Assembly (NCBI GenBank): GCA_025201375.1
Contig: JAIWZP010000002.1
Span: 248,001-312,000, forward strand
Direction: 5' to 3'
Origin: Gongronella butleri
Taxonomy: Eukaryota > Mucoromycota > Mucoromycetes > Mucorales > Cunninghamellaceae
Length of the DNA stretch: 64,000 nucleotides
Each line of letters starts with the position of its first letter. Position 1 is the stretch's first letter. Under the pieces are notes generated by a model. That model did not search any database and was not told the origin of the DNA. It saw only the letters and a list, made by a program, of their open reading frames with translations. A program made the translations under genes and the position numbers. Shown here piece by piece: positions 34,076-46,925 of this stretch.

Positions 34076-35706
34076 ATGGATACAAAGTACAGGCATTTTT
34101 TTACAAAGACAAACACTTTCATCGTTTATATCTGCTGACACGTCTTGGCTGCCTCCCTTTTTTTTTTTTTGCCACGTAGACTAAGCACGTTTAAGAACGG
34201 CCGGATAGCGTTAAGCGACACGACTCATCTTGGTGCTGCGCATAGCCAAGGTGAGCAATGAGGGCGGTCTCACGCGCAAACACTGACATTTTTTTCTTGT
34301 TTTATAATAGACGACAGTGACGAGGCGCTCTTTGGCAAAGCGGAAGAGGAGACTGGCGGGTCGGACGACGACGAAGACGAATTCGCGCGACCGTTGTCTG
34401 GGGCGGAGCCTGAGCAGGCGGAGCTGCTGCCGTTTGACCCTGGAAATGGAGGCGCGTCGCCACGACACGCGGCCGCACGGCTAAATCATGGATCTGGTGC
34501 GACTCACAGCCCGCAGGCCGCGCCACAGACCTTTGGCGCGCATATCGCGTACTGGAAGGCTGAGGCGATTGACCAATTCCACGAGACGCGGCGGTATATC
34601 CTGCAGCTCGACCGCCGGCAGGTTCTGGAGCTCGTGATTGAGTGGCGCTACACGCTTGCATTCCTCGTCTTCTTTTTCATCATGGGTGCCGTCATGGTTG
34701 CCTATCGCAAGGAGTTCTTTGATGCCCTGGAGGCCCTGAGCCAAGCCGTCAAAACCATGGGCTTAAGGTAAAAAAAAGTTGACGAATTTTGACGTATTTT
34801 TACTGAACTCTTCCATTTTTTTTAATAGTGGCTACTTTTTGATCGCGTTTCTCATCTTTTTGAGCGCGTTCCCGCCGATGATTGGGTACGGCACGTTCCA
34901 GACGCTGTCGGGCTTCACATTTGGGTTTGCAAAGGGCTTTCCAGTGTCCTATTTTGGCGCACTGGCCGGCGCCGTGTCGTGCTTTGTGCTGTCGCGCTAC
35001 TTTTTGCACCGACATGTGCTCTCGCTCATGAACAGGTACCCAAACCTCGCGGCCGTTGTGCGCGCCGTCGAGAAAAAGGGCTTCAAGGTAAAGATTTTCG
35101 AAAATTGGACGCGACGGCATCATTAATTTTTTTTTTTTTTTAGCTGTTCTTGTTGATCCGTCTGTCGCCCTATCCATTCAATTTGCTTGTAAGTGTGGCC
35201 TACCACGATAAAAAAAGGGGAAAATCAGATCATTGAGCGCGACAAGTATGCACTAATGCGCTTGTTTTTGGACTTAGAATGTGCTCTTTGCTGCGTCGGA
35301 CATCTCGTTGGTGCACTACACGCTGGGCACGGCAATTTCGCTCATCAAGATTGCGCTGCACGTGTACATTGGCGCGAATTTGACGTCGTTTACAAAGCAC
35401 TTGTTTGGCGAGGATGACGATTTGACGGAAAGCGAGCGTCAGGCGCAGACAGTGATGGAGGTTGGTGCGCTGATCGGGTCCATCTTGGCGATGGGCGTCA
35501 TGGTGTACGTGTACGTGGTTGCCAAACGCGCGATCAAGGAGGTGCAGCACGAATCCGACGAGCAACGCGCTTTTTTGGGCGACGATCCCATTGCTATGGA
35601 AGAGGCTGGCATTACGGACGACTGGGTCGACTGGAACGAAAGCGATGACGACGACGACATTGCCCTTCGACGCAGACACTCGCTAGATCACGCATCGCCA
35701 CGATAA
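34076..35706 (+). CDS. TVP38: TVP38/TMEM64 family (VTT/DedA-type) membrane protein, 423 aa
   Basis: Six exons: 34076-34086, 34180-34250, 34311-34767, 34829-35087, 35144-35188, 35278-35706. Residues 1-110 are polar and acidic (DDSDEALFGK). The first membrane segment, at about 139-157, is TLAFLVFFFIMGAVMVAY. The VTT core follows (GYGTFQTLSGFTFGFAKGF, then GALAGAVSCFVLSRYFLHR), with LLIRLSPYPFNLLN and two more hydrophobic segments, and a strongly acidic cytosolic tail. Tvp38 is a Golgi protein in yeast; VTT proteins are linked to lipid scrambling and vesicle formation. The 11-nt first exon is inferred only from phase-consistent splice signals, so the extreme N-terminus is less certain than the rest. 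AATAAA is at 35948-35953. Confidence 0.9.
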
Positions 35707-36396
35707 AACGCGTCGCCCTTATTATTTTTTTTTTCGTTTCACGCCTTTCCTCCATTTGTTCCTTCCCCTTTCTAATTGCACCTGCTTTACCGCTTCTCCG
35801 GCTCGTGCAACGCGCGCAAATTGCTGCTGTGGCGGCCAGGATACTCCCCCCGTCGTTTTGCGTGCTGGTCTTGGCATTTCCCTTGCTTCGTTCCTCGTCC
35901 ATCGTACTTGATACCTCTTTTGCCTTGTAGATTATTATATAACGTTCAATAAAATTCATTTGTAAATGATCGCGAATCATGCCAATTTTGAATCTCAGTT
36001 GTCGGCCGTTGCGCCGTCGGCTGATCTTTCAAAGCGGGACGTGGCGATCACATCGCATGGCGCCGGCCGTGACTAATCCGCTCTCCTTTATGGGCATACG
36101 ACGGTGTGTATCCAGCTCAAAATGGGTAAGCCCTGGGAGAGTGTTATCGTGAGCCCACGCGATAAAAAAAAAAGGTGCTCCATTGTCCAAAAGTCTAATT
36201 GCAAGCGCTTATACGGCACCATTTCGTACAACGTGGCGCCAAAGACGCGCAGCATATAAAGAGTGCTGCAAGCAACAGTGGCCATGGTATTGATCTGCAT
36301 CTCATTTCTCTCAGTCGTAAATCCTTTACTTCCTTTTTCACTCTTTTCCGCTTTTTCTCACTTTTTTTTTGTTTTCTCACGGGGACAAATTAGACA
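35707..36396. promoter_or_regulatory. Intergenic region with poly(A) signal and TATA box
   Basis: AATAAA at 35948-35953 is the likely polyadenylation signal of TVP38. TATAAA at 36255-36260, in CATATAAAGAG, lies 137 bp upstream of the next ATG. No gene is seen between. Confidence 0.6.
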
Positions 36397-38608
36397 ATGA
36401 AATCAACGTGGCTTTCCATTGTACCTCTTTTGCTCGCGTCTCAAGCGGCGGCCAAGGTGATCCACACCAAGGTGGCGATCCTTGGTGGCGGTGTCAGCGG
36501 CATTAGTGCGGCGCTCAATCTGACGGATAATGGCATCGACGACTTTGTGCTCATTGAAGCGCAAAACCATTTGGGAGGTAACAAATATGCTCAATGGGAG
36601 CCCCATTTGTGCCACGATACGCGCATGTGATTGCGTCGCACAAGAAATGATTGACGCGATCAGGGGAAAATGGGCCCATTTTTAATTTTTTTTCTGACTT
36701 TTCTATTTTCAGGGCGCGCCAAGCATGCCAAACTGGGCAATGTCACTGTCGAACTTGGCTGCAATTGGGTGCAGGGCCTTGGCACCAACCCGATCAACCT
36801 GCTGCGCGAAAAGTGGGGCCTCAAGACCGTGAAATCCGACTTTTCCAACGCGACGTTGCTCGATCAAGACGGAAAAGAGATTGACCCCACCGACGCCTCG
36901 ACGCGGTAAGACCAAAAAAGAGGGAAAAGGGACGGAAAGTTTCAAAAAAAAAACGCGCACCTGTGGCCAACAACTCTTGGTAAAAGCTAGTCTGACGCAT
37001 GATTTCTTTTTATTTTTGTTTAGCGTCGGGGATGCGGCGGCCAAGTTGCATCAGCTGGGCTGTAAGTGACAGACAAGGCGCGATGGGGAGCCAATCAGCT
37101 GACGCGAGCTTTTTTTCTTTTTCTTTTTCTTCTTTGTGGGCTCATTTTAGTGGATCGTCTTGCTGCCAACAAGGTGGACGTGTCTGTGCGCACCGGCCTG
37201 AACATGATTGGGTACCATCCTCGTGATGCCGTGGACAATGCGTTCGAATTCGTGACGTTTGACATTCCCATGGCTGAATCGGCCGAGGTCGCGTCGGCCG
37301 AGTTCTCTTCGTTGAACGAGGAGGCGGTTTACTCACTCGACTTTGGGCCCGACTCTGATGGCGATCTCATGTCCATTGATCCGCGGTAAAATCGAGAAAG
37401 GATGGGCCAATTGGCGCCACGCTGATGCTTATTTTACATTATTTTTTCTTTTTAATTCACAGTGGGTTCAGCTACATCTTTTTGCGTGAGGCGGACCGCG
37501 TGTTCAAGGCGCGCGATCCGCGCCTGTTGCTGCGCAACACGGTCAAATCCATCGAGTACACAGACAAGGGCGTGACCATCAAGACCAATCGCAACACCAT
37601 CATTGCCGACTATGCCATCATGACCTTTTCGTAAGCAAGCACTAGAACGTGAGGATGCGCACACGCTAAAACTTACTTTTTTTTTGGTCATAGGGTGGGT
37701 GTTTTGCAGAACACTGATATCCAATGGCAACCTGCGCTGCCAGAATGGAAGGTTGAGGGCCTGGCAGCGTTCCACATGGCCACTGTAAGATGCCATCGAC
37801 CGTTGTTTTCATGTCAAGCGCATGCTGAATTGGTTTTTCTTTCTCATTTTGCCAGTACACCAAGATCTTTATGCTTTTCCCCGAGCAATTCTGGCATGAC
37901 ACGCAAAACATCATTTATGCGGGACCCACAAAAGGTCTGTACACCCTCTGGGAGAACCTGAACGCGCCTGGGTTCTTCCCCAAGGGCACAAAGTCCAATG
38001 TGATCATGGTCACGGTCATCCAGGACACTGCCTATCACGTTGAGGCGCTGTCCGATGAAAAAGTTCGAGCCGAGCTTATGGCCACTCTGCACACCATGTA
38101 TGGCAAGGACATTCCCGAGCCCACGCAGGTTTTGTTCAAACGCTGGCACTCCGATCCGCTCTTCCGAGGTACAAAACAGGAACGAGGCGTGTCCATGATC
38201 GCTCAATTTCCTTTTTTTTCTTTCTGACAGGCACCTACAGCAATTGGCCAATTGGCGAGCTCAATGAGCACCACGAGAACATGAAAGCGCCGCTGAACAA
38301 CCGCATCTTCTTTAGCGGCGAGGCCATGAGCCAACGCTACTACGGTAAAAATATAAAAAAAAAATAAAAAAAAAACGACGTGTGCGGCAAAAAAAGAAAA
38401 ACAGATCATTGACCCCGTATTTTTTCTCTCTCTCTCTCTCTCTCTTTTTTTTTTTTTTTTGTTACGCGCAGGTTATCTCCAAGGCGCATGGATCACCGGC
38501 GCGGAAACGGCCGATAATGTGTCGAAATGTCTCAAGAAAAAGTGCCCCAAGGCCTACTACTACCCCGAACTTTACAATGCCAAGGCCAAGGCGCTCGTTA
38601 TTCAATAG
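36397..38608 (+). CDS. Secreted FAD-dependent polyamine oxidase-like amine oxidase, 489 aa
   Basis: Nine exons: 36397-36577, 36713-36905, 37024-37061, 37151-37385, 37463-37630, 37694-37784, 37856-38168, 38231-38344, 38472-38608. Residues 1-19 form a signal peptide (MKSTWLSIVPLLLASQAAA). The dinucleotide-binding motif VAILGGGVSGISAA is at about 25-38, with the acidic residue of LIEAQNHLGG at the end of the second strand. NVTVELGCNWVQG follows, as in plant polyamine oxidases. The C-terminal FAD motif is IFFSGEAMSQRYYGYLQGAW. The family oxidises polyamines or related amines using FAD and O2 and releases H2O2; the exact substrate cannot be read from sequence. The signal peptide implies export. 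The AATAAA at 38610-38615 begins two bases after the stop, and DNA2 starts only 192 bp on. Confidence 0.9.
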
Positions 38609-38800
38609 AAATAAAAAAAGGCCATTTTTCCCAGCATCGCCTGTGATTGGCGGACGCGCTGGGCCAAAAGCGCATGTTTTTCTTTCGACGCGTCTGGGAT
38701 TCAAATACGCAATTGCTTTGAAATGGAAAAAAAAAAGGGCGAGGCGGCGCAATTCGCCCTTTTTTCCCTCCCTCTCCTTGGTGCCCTTTTTCCCGCTCGT

Positions 38801-41800
38801 ATGCCTCCTCCATTAAAAAAAAAGCAGAAAAGCCGCACGCAGGCAGCGGCAGGCTGGGATCTGTCGCCCACGACCGCGTACATGCAGCGGCGGCACCCAA
38901 GTCAAGGTAAAACGAGGTGTTTCTTTTTGCCCACTTTCTTTTCTTTTTTGCCCCCATGCCCCGCTTTGCTCGCGTTTTTGCTCATTTTCCCTTGACATAG
39001 GTGGCGAAACGAGCAGCCAGACGCGACCCGGCCTGTTGAATCTCGATCTGCTTGTGTCGTCGCCTGATCAAACATCGTCGTCGCCTGGGGAAACATTTAC
39101 GACCGTGTCCCAAGCTCGGTAACCATGGCAACCCGCGCTTTCGCGTTTTTCCCTGCGGTTAAACGCGCGCGTGCGCTCATCATCATCCCTTTTTTTTTTT
39201 TTTTTTTTTTTTTTGCCCAATTAGATGCAACCGGTGGCGGAACGTGCAGCCCGAGGCGATCCAGGCTAACTTTGTGCGGCGGATCAAAGAAGAGAAGCGC
39301 AAAATGGCATTTGACCTGTCGCAGCAGGCGCCTGCAGCCGCGCCCAAGATTGCACACAACCAAAAGCGGCAGACTAACAATGTCACCACCACCACACAGC
39401 CTTCCAACGTGTCCAACCACTCTAATGGCTCCATGTTCAGCGACGAGCTGCCGACGCAGCTGATTCAGGAATTAATCGACACGTACGACACGAACAATAC
39501 AAAAAACGACACCAAAATGTCGCTTAGGCGCTCGCCGGCGCCACCACGCGCGTCCGACATTGCCTTGTCGCCCGCGAAACGCGCACGAACCAATGCAATG
39601 GTGCCAGAACGCAACCCACAGCCCAAAGACACATCTTCTTCCAATGAAATGTTTGGCGACGACCTTGTCCTGCCGAGCGAGAGCGACCATTCAGAGCCAC
39701 TATTACCCGCCGACCTCGCGTCAGCACCAAAACCAGTAGAAACGCCCCCAAAAGAAACAAATGAGCAAAAAACGACGAACACGGCCTTGTCGGACGAAAT
39801 GTTTGGCGACGACCTTTTTTTCGACTCGCAAGAGATGTTTGGCGACGATCTGCCTGTCGATTTGCTCGATGAACTCATCACGGAGGACGTGCCCGTAAGT
39901 CAATCTCGCCCTTTTTTTTTCTATTTTTATTCATGTTGGGCGGCATTTTCTTGCAAATAGGCACCCGCAGAGCGCAAGCGCTGCATCATATACAAGCGTC
40001 TGATGGTCATTGACGTCAAAAAGAGCAAGTATCGTGAGGACAACATTGATCTTTGGCAGCAGGTACCGAGATTTTTTTTTTTGTGGTTTTTGGTTTTCTT
40101 CTGTTTGTCGCTCTGACGCGTCTTTTTTTCTCTCTTAGGAAATCTCGTTGAGCGACCCTGAGAGCGACTTCAACATTGTCACGATCCTGCTGCGGCAGGA
40201 TTGGGTGCATACGCGCATTATGGCCGGTAGGAAAAAATTCGCCATTTGATGGGCGATTTTTTTGTTTTTTTTTATATTTATTTTTTCATTTTTTTCTCGT
40301 AGGCGACACGGTGAATATCACTTTTACGGAGCTTGGACCGGACGGTGAAGCGCCTGCATCGCCGTGGATCATTGACAATACACATCATTTCCTGATTCAG
40401 CACCCGGATGTGCTGATTTCGTGCACTGCGGTGTCGGACACATTCCACTGCCTGCGCAAATCGGTGCTACAGCAATTGACGAGGCAGGTGCATGATTTTG
40501 CGGAGCCGTTGGTGGTGGGCGACGTGATTCATCGCACATTGCAGCACTGCCTGGACATCAAGGACTTTGCGGCATCGACGGTGCGTGCGACATTTGTGAC
40601 GATGATCAAGCTGCACCATTTGGGATCGCTATACGTCCTTGACATGGAGGAGGCGACGCTGCTCGACCACCTCGTGCCATACATTGATGGCATCGTCACC
40701 TTTGGCACGCGGTACGTGGGCAAGGATCCAAGACGCGATGCCGTGATCACACGCGACATTGGGCCTTCGGCCGCCAAAAAATGCGACGCCGTGGCTATCC
40801 GCAACGTGATTGACATTGAGGAGCATCTGTGGAGTCCCGCATTCGGGCTTAAAGGCATGATTGACGCCACCGTCGAGATGAAACTCGCGCCATCCAACGA
40901 TATTGTCACCCTTCCCTTTGAACTCAAGACTGGAAAGACAAACAGGCTCGTCACACACCGCGCACAGACCATCCTCTACACTCTCATGCTCAGCGATCGC
41001 TATGGTAAGATGGAAAAAAAAGAAAAAAGAGGGGAAAAAGTGGGCTAAATGGCTTTTTTTGCAGGGTTCAATGTGGAAATGGGCGCGCTGTACTATACAA
41101 AGGTGAACGCGCTATACTTGGTGCCGTGCCTGCGGAACGAAATTCAGTCACTATTGATTGCACGCAACGATCTAGCCACGGCACTGCGCAATCAGGCATC
41201 CAGCCTGCCGCCAATGGTGCGCAACATCCACAAATGCCAGTATTGTGCCGTCAGGGACGCGTGTCTGACGCAGCACAAGGCCGTCGAGCAAGGTGACGCT
41301 GATTCAAGTGGCCTGGGTCAATGGTTTGACGACCACACCGACCATTTGACCGACAAGGGTATGAAATTCTTCAGGCACTGGATGAATCTTATTGCCCTCG
41401 AGGAAAAAGATACCGAGGACATTCGAAAGGACATTTGGGCCATGCCCGCAGACATTCGCGAGCGACACGGAAGGTGAGAAAGAAAGAAAAAAAAATGAAA
41501 AAATGAAATAAAAAAGAGATGAAAGCTGATCGCCTTCCCCCCTTTTCTCTCTCTCTCTTTTTTTTTTTTTTTTGCCATAGATGCTTGAAGAACATGGAAT
41601 TGCAACCTCATGCGACGGAGACGGCTGTTGGCGGACATTGGCACACGTTTACGCGGTCGTCGGTCGATCGTGAGCGGCGGTCAATCTTGGAGTCATCGAT
41701 CATGGTTGGGGACCCGATGGTGATCTCTAGCATGGACGGCGATTTGCATCTGGGGATGGGGTTTGTGATTGCGATGGACCATGCGTCGATCACCATCAGT

Positions 41801-42586
41801 TTGTCGTCGCCGCTGCGGCCTCAGCCACGCCGCGCGCAGGGATTCGACATTGAGCACTGCCAGACATTTGTCCAATGGCGCCAGAACCCGGATGCCGCTC
41901 TCGTCGCGACGCTCTTCCGCCTGGACAAAGATGAAACATCGAGCGGGTTCCAGGCGCTAAAAACCAACATTGTCTCCCTCATGGCCAAACAATGTGGCAA
42001 CGAAACTCTCGACGCGTCGCATGCCAACCTTCGGCGCCTCATCGTCGACCTTGAAGAGCCCACATTCACGCTCAACGACGACTCGATCAACGCCGTCCTT
42101 CACACTGACCCCGCCATCCTCGCCCTCAATGCCGATCAGCAAAATGCCGTCCACCAGATCCTCACGTGCCGTGACTACACCATGATCCTGGGCATGCCGG
42201 GCACGGGCAAGACAACGACCATTGCAGAGATCATCCAGGTCTTGGTGCGCCAGGGAAAATCCGTCTTGCTCACCGCATATACCCACAATGCCGTCGACAA
42301 CCTGCTGTGTAAATTGCTCGACAAAAACGTCGATTTTTTGCGTCTCGGCAACCCGGACAAGGTAAAAAAAAAATCAAAAAAATAAAAAAAAACAAAAATT
42401 CATCGCGTTTCCTCTTTGAAATACTAGGTGCTGCCACAGCTTCACCCGTACATGTCTCAATTCGCAGCCGAGGACCTAGACTCGGTCGCTGCCATGACTC
42501 AATTCTACAATTCAAAGCAAGTCGTCGCCACTACCTGCTTTGGCGTCAATCAGTGAGTTCAAAACGCGAGATGATGGCCCCTGTCT

Positions 42587-42619
<33 letters not shown>

Positions 42620-44020
42620 AGCATCATCTTCCGCCGGCGCCGCTTTGACTATTGCATTGTCGACGAGGCATCGCAAATCACACTGCCCGTGTGCATCGGA
42701 CCCTTGCAGTACGCCGACAAATTCATCCTTGTGGGTGACCAATACCAACTACAACCCATTGTACGTTGCGCATTAAGAGAAAGGATGAGGACTGGCGCGC
42801 TTTACGTTACTCATTTTTTTTTTTTTGGGTAGGTCCAAGATGCGCACGCGATCGAGGGCGGCTATGGGGAGTCTTTATTCAAAATTCTTGCGTCGCAGCG
42901 GCCTGAGGCGATCACGTATCTCAAATATCAATATCGCATGAACAAGGACATCATGCTGGCCTCGAGTGAGCTCTTTTACGACGCCAAGCTGCGCTGCGGC
43001 AACGACACCATCGCCAACAAACGCATTCAATACCCATCCTTTGATGCCGGCATCCAATCCATCCACCGCCTTGGCGATCCATGCACCAACAGCACCATCC
43101 CATGCTGGATCAAACATATCCTGGATCCAAGGTAAAAAAAAATAAAAATAAAAAAAAAAGCGACGCGACGCAACCCGTTGAAACTCATTTTTTTCATTCT
43201 AGTCGCGCCGTCATCTTTGCAAATACCGATCAAGTGCCCGCCCGCGAGTCCAGGCCGAATGACAGATTCACGGTCAACAACATTGAAGCGTTGCTCGTCC
43301 AGCAGGTAGGTAAAAAAAGTGTCTTTGACATGCCATAATCCTTTTTTTTCATGAATTTAGACAGTGGAAGCGCTGCTAGCTTGTGGAATGCAAGAACAAG
43401 AACTTGCAGTGGTGTCCGTGTACAAGACGCAACTGCGTCTCCTCAACAGCCAGCTCACCAAGAAGCATCCAGAGTTGGAGGTGGCCACCATCGATCGGTA
43501 CCAGGGCCGCGACAAGGAATGTGTGCTCATCTCGCTCGTGCGCAGCAATGAAGCGGGCAATGTAAGTGCATAGAGGAAGAGATTGGATAAAAAGGCTCTG
43601 ATCCTCGTCGTTCTTTCTTAGACAGGGAATCTGTTGCGCGATTGGAGGCGCCTAAACGTGGCATTTACACGTGCCAAGAGCAAACTCGTCGTTTTTGGCT
43701 CCCTGTCGACACTGGTCAATGCCATCGTGTTTGAGCGCATTCTGGGTCTCTGGAAATCGAACAATTGGGTAAGATTAAAGCAAGTGTCCGTGGCGCCGTG
43801 GGCTGATTTTTTTTTTCCACCACGCCAGATCTACGACTTGCCCAAAGGTGCGCATCACATGCATCACATTGCCACATCGACACATGATGCATCCTCGCAG
43901 CCGTATCGTCGTCGCCGCAACAACAAGGAGTCTGCTGGCACGCCACAACGCCACACGGGTGACCACAGGACTCACGATCGGCCAATTCTGAACGATATCA
44001 ACAATTTTACCAATGATTAA
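38801..44020 (+). CDS. DNA2: DNA2 nuclease-helicase, 1393 aa
   Basis: Fifteen exons: 38801-38906, 39001-39118, 39225-39894, 39961-40062, 40139-40226, 40303-41004, 41065-41473, 41581-42361, 42428-42552, 42622-42760, 42833-43131, 43203-43305, 43361-43561, 43622-43768, 43829-44020. The N-terminus is disordered, with a basic start ([11 protein letters not shown]) and repeated MFGDDL motifs at about 214-280. The nuclease is at about 320-665: Asp in [17 protein letters not shown] as the E-x-K catalytic motif, a first Cys in FHCLRK and then [10 protein letters not shown], giving the four Fe-S cysteines. The superfamily 1 helicase is at about 900-1325: Walker [44 protein letters not shown] and [14 protein letters not shown]. 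Dna2 trims Okazaki flaps and resects double-strand breaks. An in-frame ATG at 38723 would add 26 residues. Confidence 0.95.
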
Positions 44021-45508
44021 ATGCCTGCTTTATTTCTTGCACATAAAACAGATCTGCGTTTGAAACATTGAGAGCGTGGTGGGCCGTGCGTGGGGTTCAT
44101 ATGATATCATACAATATGTACAAATTTGCATTTTTAAAAACGAAAAGGCGTGTTTTTTATGATAGTCTTTTCGGCTTGATGTTGCTCGCAGAATTTTTTT
44201 ACAGCCTGCCTGCCCGCCAATGAAAGTCGCGTCACAGTGTAAAGCACTTCATCCACTTTTGTCGGATCTCCAAGAAACCACGTTGACACCAACGCAAAGC
44301 AGCTAATTTTGTGTCCATTGTCGCATTCAAACATCGCATATTGTTCTGCATATTGCCAAGCAAATGGGATTAAAATATTTTGCCGGTGTTTTCAAGACTG
44401 CAACATTCGTCTGTCAAGAACCTCAAGCCAATTCATTCATATCCTAACGCGCCGCTTTCCAATGGAATAAATTTCGTCAGCCACGGTTAAAAATCCGGCG
44501 GGCTACAACCCAAAAGCACAAAATGCGCGGTTACAGGTGAGCTGGGAACACGACGCGAGGGTAAGACAGGCACGCCATTTGCGACTTTTTTTTTTTTTTT
44601 TTTTTGTACGCATCGGTGCTGGCCGGCCTAATTTGGCAGGTGGCATGGGCCATTGTGCGTCAATTGGATCGAGAAGAGAATCAAAATCTCGGGATATGCA
44701 TTGGTGTGGTGCATGCGGATCACACCCCTTTTGTAGGGTTTGGCGGCTTGCAGCTGCACACTAATCTCACTCGCAACCAGGGCCACTTTTAGTACAATCA
44801 GCGTCCATTTGGATGTTTTTGTTGAAACTGCTCGCCCTTTTGAACTTTTTTTTTCCCATAGGAGTCTGTTTAATCAGAACGGCCGATAGTGAAAGAAGGG
44901 GAAAGGGACACACGGTCCCTCCCAAAAATGAAAGCAGGTGAACAGGGAACGGGCCAGGCCACAGGCTGGCCATTTATTTTATATTTTTATGGGCGATTCG
45001 GAGGTGGAAAAAGGCAGATCTCTGTGTGCAAATGTGGCCAAAAAGAGAACCAGCGACGAATTGCCAAATGTAGGGCGCGGCCGCCAAATAATAACAGCAA
45101 GAGGAGCGCGAGACACAAGTGTTTAAAAGAGAGTGCAACTGAGAAACGCCGAGTGAAGCACAAAAAAAGTCGAATGTTGGACAATTCATCGTTGGTTTTT
45201 AACGGGGGGCCAATGAATGACGCGTGGCCATTCAATTTGTGAGGGGCCAATTTAGTTGAGGTTACACGGTGTGCAACGCCAGGCACTTGCTCTATTTTCC
45301 AGCATTTCTTGCACGCCATCCCTTTCTTTTTTCTATTTCCTCACCTTTTTTTCCCTTTCTCTTCAATCGATATTGACCTGGGTGACCTCATTCCCTCTTT
45401 TTCCTTTTATTTATTGTGTCTTTTTTTTTTTTTTTTTTTTTTCCATCATTGCGTCCATCACCCTCCTTTTCCACCCTACAATCCCTTTTTTAAACTATAT
45501 CCTTCGCC
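44021..45508. other. Intergenic region with R2 fragment and CCAAT boxes
   Basis: 44150-44260 is a short R2 piece (GCAGAATTTTTTTACAGCCTG, then CCCGCCAATGAAA). CCAAT elements occur at about 45209-45213 and 45247-45251, some 260-300 bp upstream of the next ATG. ORFs at 44537-44792 follow a T run and have no recognisable content. Confidence 0.55.
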
Positions 45509-46776
45509 ATGTCGACCTTATTCCGGTTGCTGTTTGGCGATCAGCAGCTTGTCAAAAGAAGTAAGCAGTGCCATCCTTGATCTTTTTTGTTTTTGTTTTG
45601 AAATCAGCATGCCTCCTTTTTTTTCTTCTTCTTCTTCCATCGATTGACGTGTTGATTTTTGTTTCTTCAGTTGATATTCATCAAAACGCGTTTGCCAACA
45701 ACGAGACACAATCGATCACCAATGTGTTTCCGTCGACGACCGCCAAATCGACGTCTGCGAAGCCATCGTCGGTGGTGAGCTCAATTTCTTCCGTGGCACC
45801 GTCCTCGACCTTGACGCCAACGTCGTCGATCATGATTCCATTGCCGAGCAGCAGCAGTGCGATTGACTCGTCTGCAAGCACGTCTGCGACGTCGTCGCCG
45901 GATAGCGGCAGTGGTGGTGGTGGGATCAGCGGTGGTGCGATTGGTGCGATTGTTGCTGTTGTTGTGATTGTGATTGGCGGCGTGATTGCGTTTTTTGTGA
46001 TCCGTCGGCGTCGTAATAAGCGGATCATGGACCGCGCGGGTGCTGGCGCAATGCGCGACCCTTACAGCGATGGGTTTGAGGCGTTCCCGCCCCCTCCGGC
46101 GCCCATGGCCTTCACGTCGTCCGGCACGTCGCATGAATACAACAACAATGCTGCAGGCTCAGCAGTCCCGGTGTCGCCGGTGTCGCCCATGCAGCCACCC
46201 GCGTCCTACCACTATGTCTCGCCCAATGCCTACAACAACAATGGCGGCATGCCTCCTCCACAGCAGCAAATGATGGTCAGCAGCCCTCAAATGATGCAAG
46301 GCATGGCCATGGGCGGCGCCATGGCCGCCATGGCCCCGCACCAGCAACAACAACAGCAGCAGCAACCTTACAATGGGATGCAAACCTCACCCATTGAAGC
46401 CATGCCTCCTCAACAGCAGCAGATGCAAATGCAAACATTACCACAACAACCACCTTCCACACAACCGGGCGATATTTGGCAACAGCAGCCATTGGGCACG
46501 TATGCCGTGTCTGCCACGTACACGCCGACCCTCAGCGATGAAATTGAGATCCAAGTTGGTGACCAAGTCCAGGTGTTTGAAGAATATGACGATGGCTGGT
46601 GCTTGGGTGTCAATGTCACGCGTGGCCAGACCCGTGGCGTGTTCCCCAAGCATTGCGTCAACGCCGCATCCAGTGCCAATGCCTCCTCTGGCAACTTGTC
46701 CGTCGATGACCGCCAAGCAAAGGCCGGAAAACGCGTCAGCTCACTCATCATGGATGGCAAGGCCCAGGTGTTTTGA
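45509..46776 (+). CDS. Single-pass membrane protein with C-terminal SH3 domain (Fus1-like), 385 aa
   Basis: Two exons, 45509-45560 and 45671-46776, joined in phase 1. The ATG was chosen because it gives a short N-terminus that splices cleanly into the frame; a frame through the intron would give a spurious hydrophobic leader. Residues 18-95 are Ser/Thr-rich and probably an O-glycosylated ectodomain. A Gly-rich stretch leads into the membrane helix at about 108-130 (GAIVAVVVIVIGGVIAFFVI), stopped by RRRRNK. The cytosolic part has PPPPAP and Met/Gln-rich repeats. The SH3 domain at about 293-350 has ALYDY-type features (YAVSATYTPTLSDEIEIQ, then DDGWCLGVN and GVFPKHCV). The layout resembles yeast Fus1 or a wall sensor with an SH3 tail, so a role in polarised growth or cell fusion is inference. 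ATTAAA is at 46859-46864. Confidence 0.85.
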
Positions 46777-46925
46777 TGAAAACACACCTTTAGATATCTT
46801 TTTTTCCCTCGTCCCTCGTCCCTCTCCCCTTTCTTTTTTCCCATCATCCAAATGTACTATTAAACACATGAGAAATGAAAAAAAAAGTGACGCGACGCGT
46901 CCAATTGGGGCGTATTTGTTTATTT

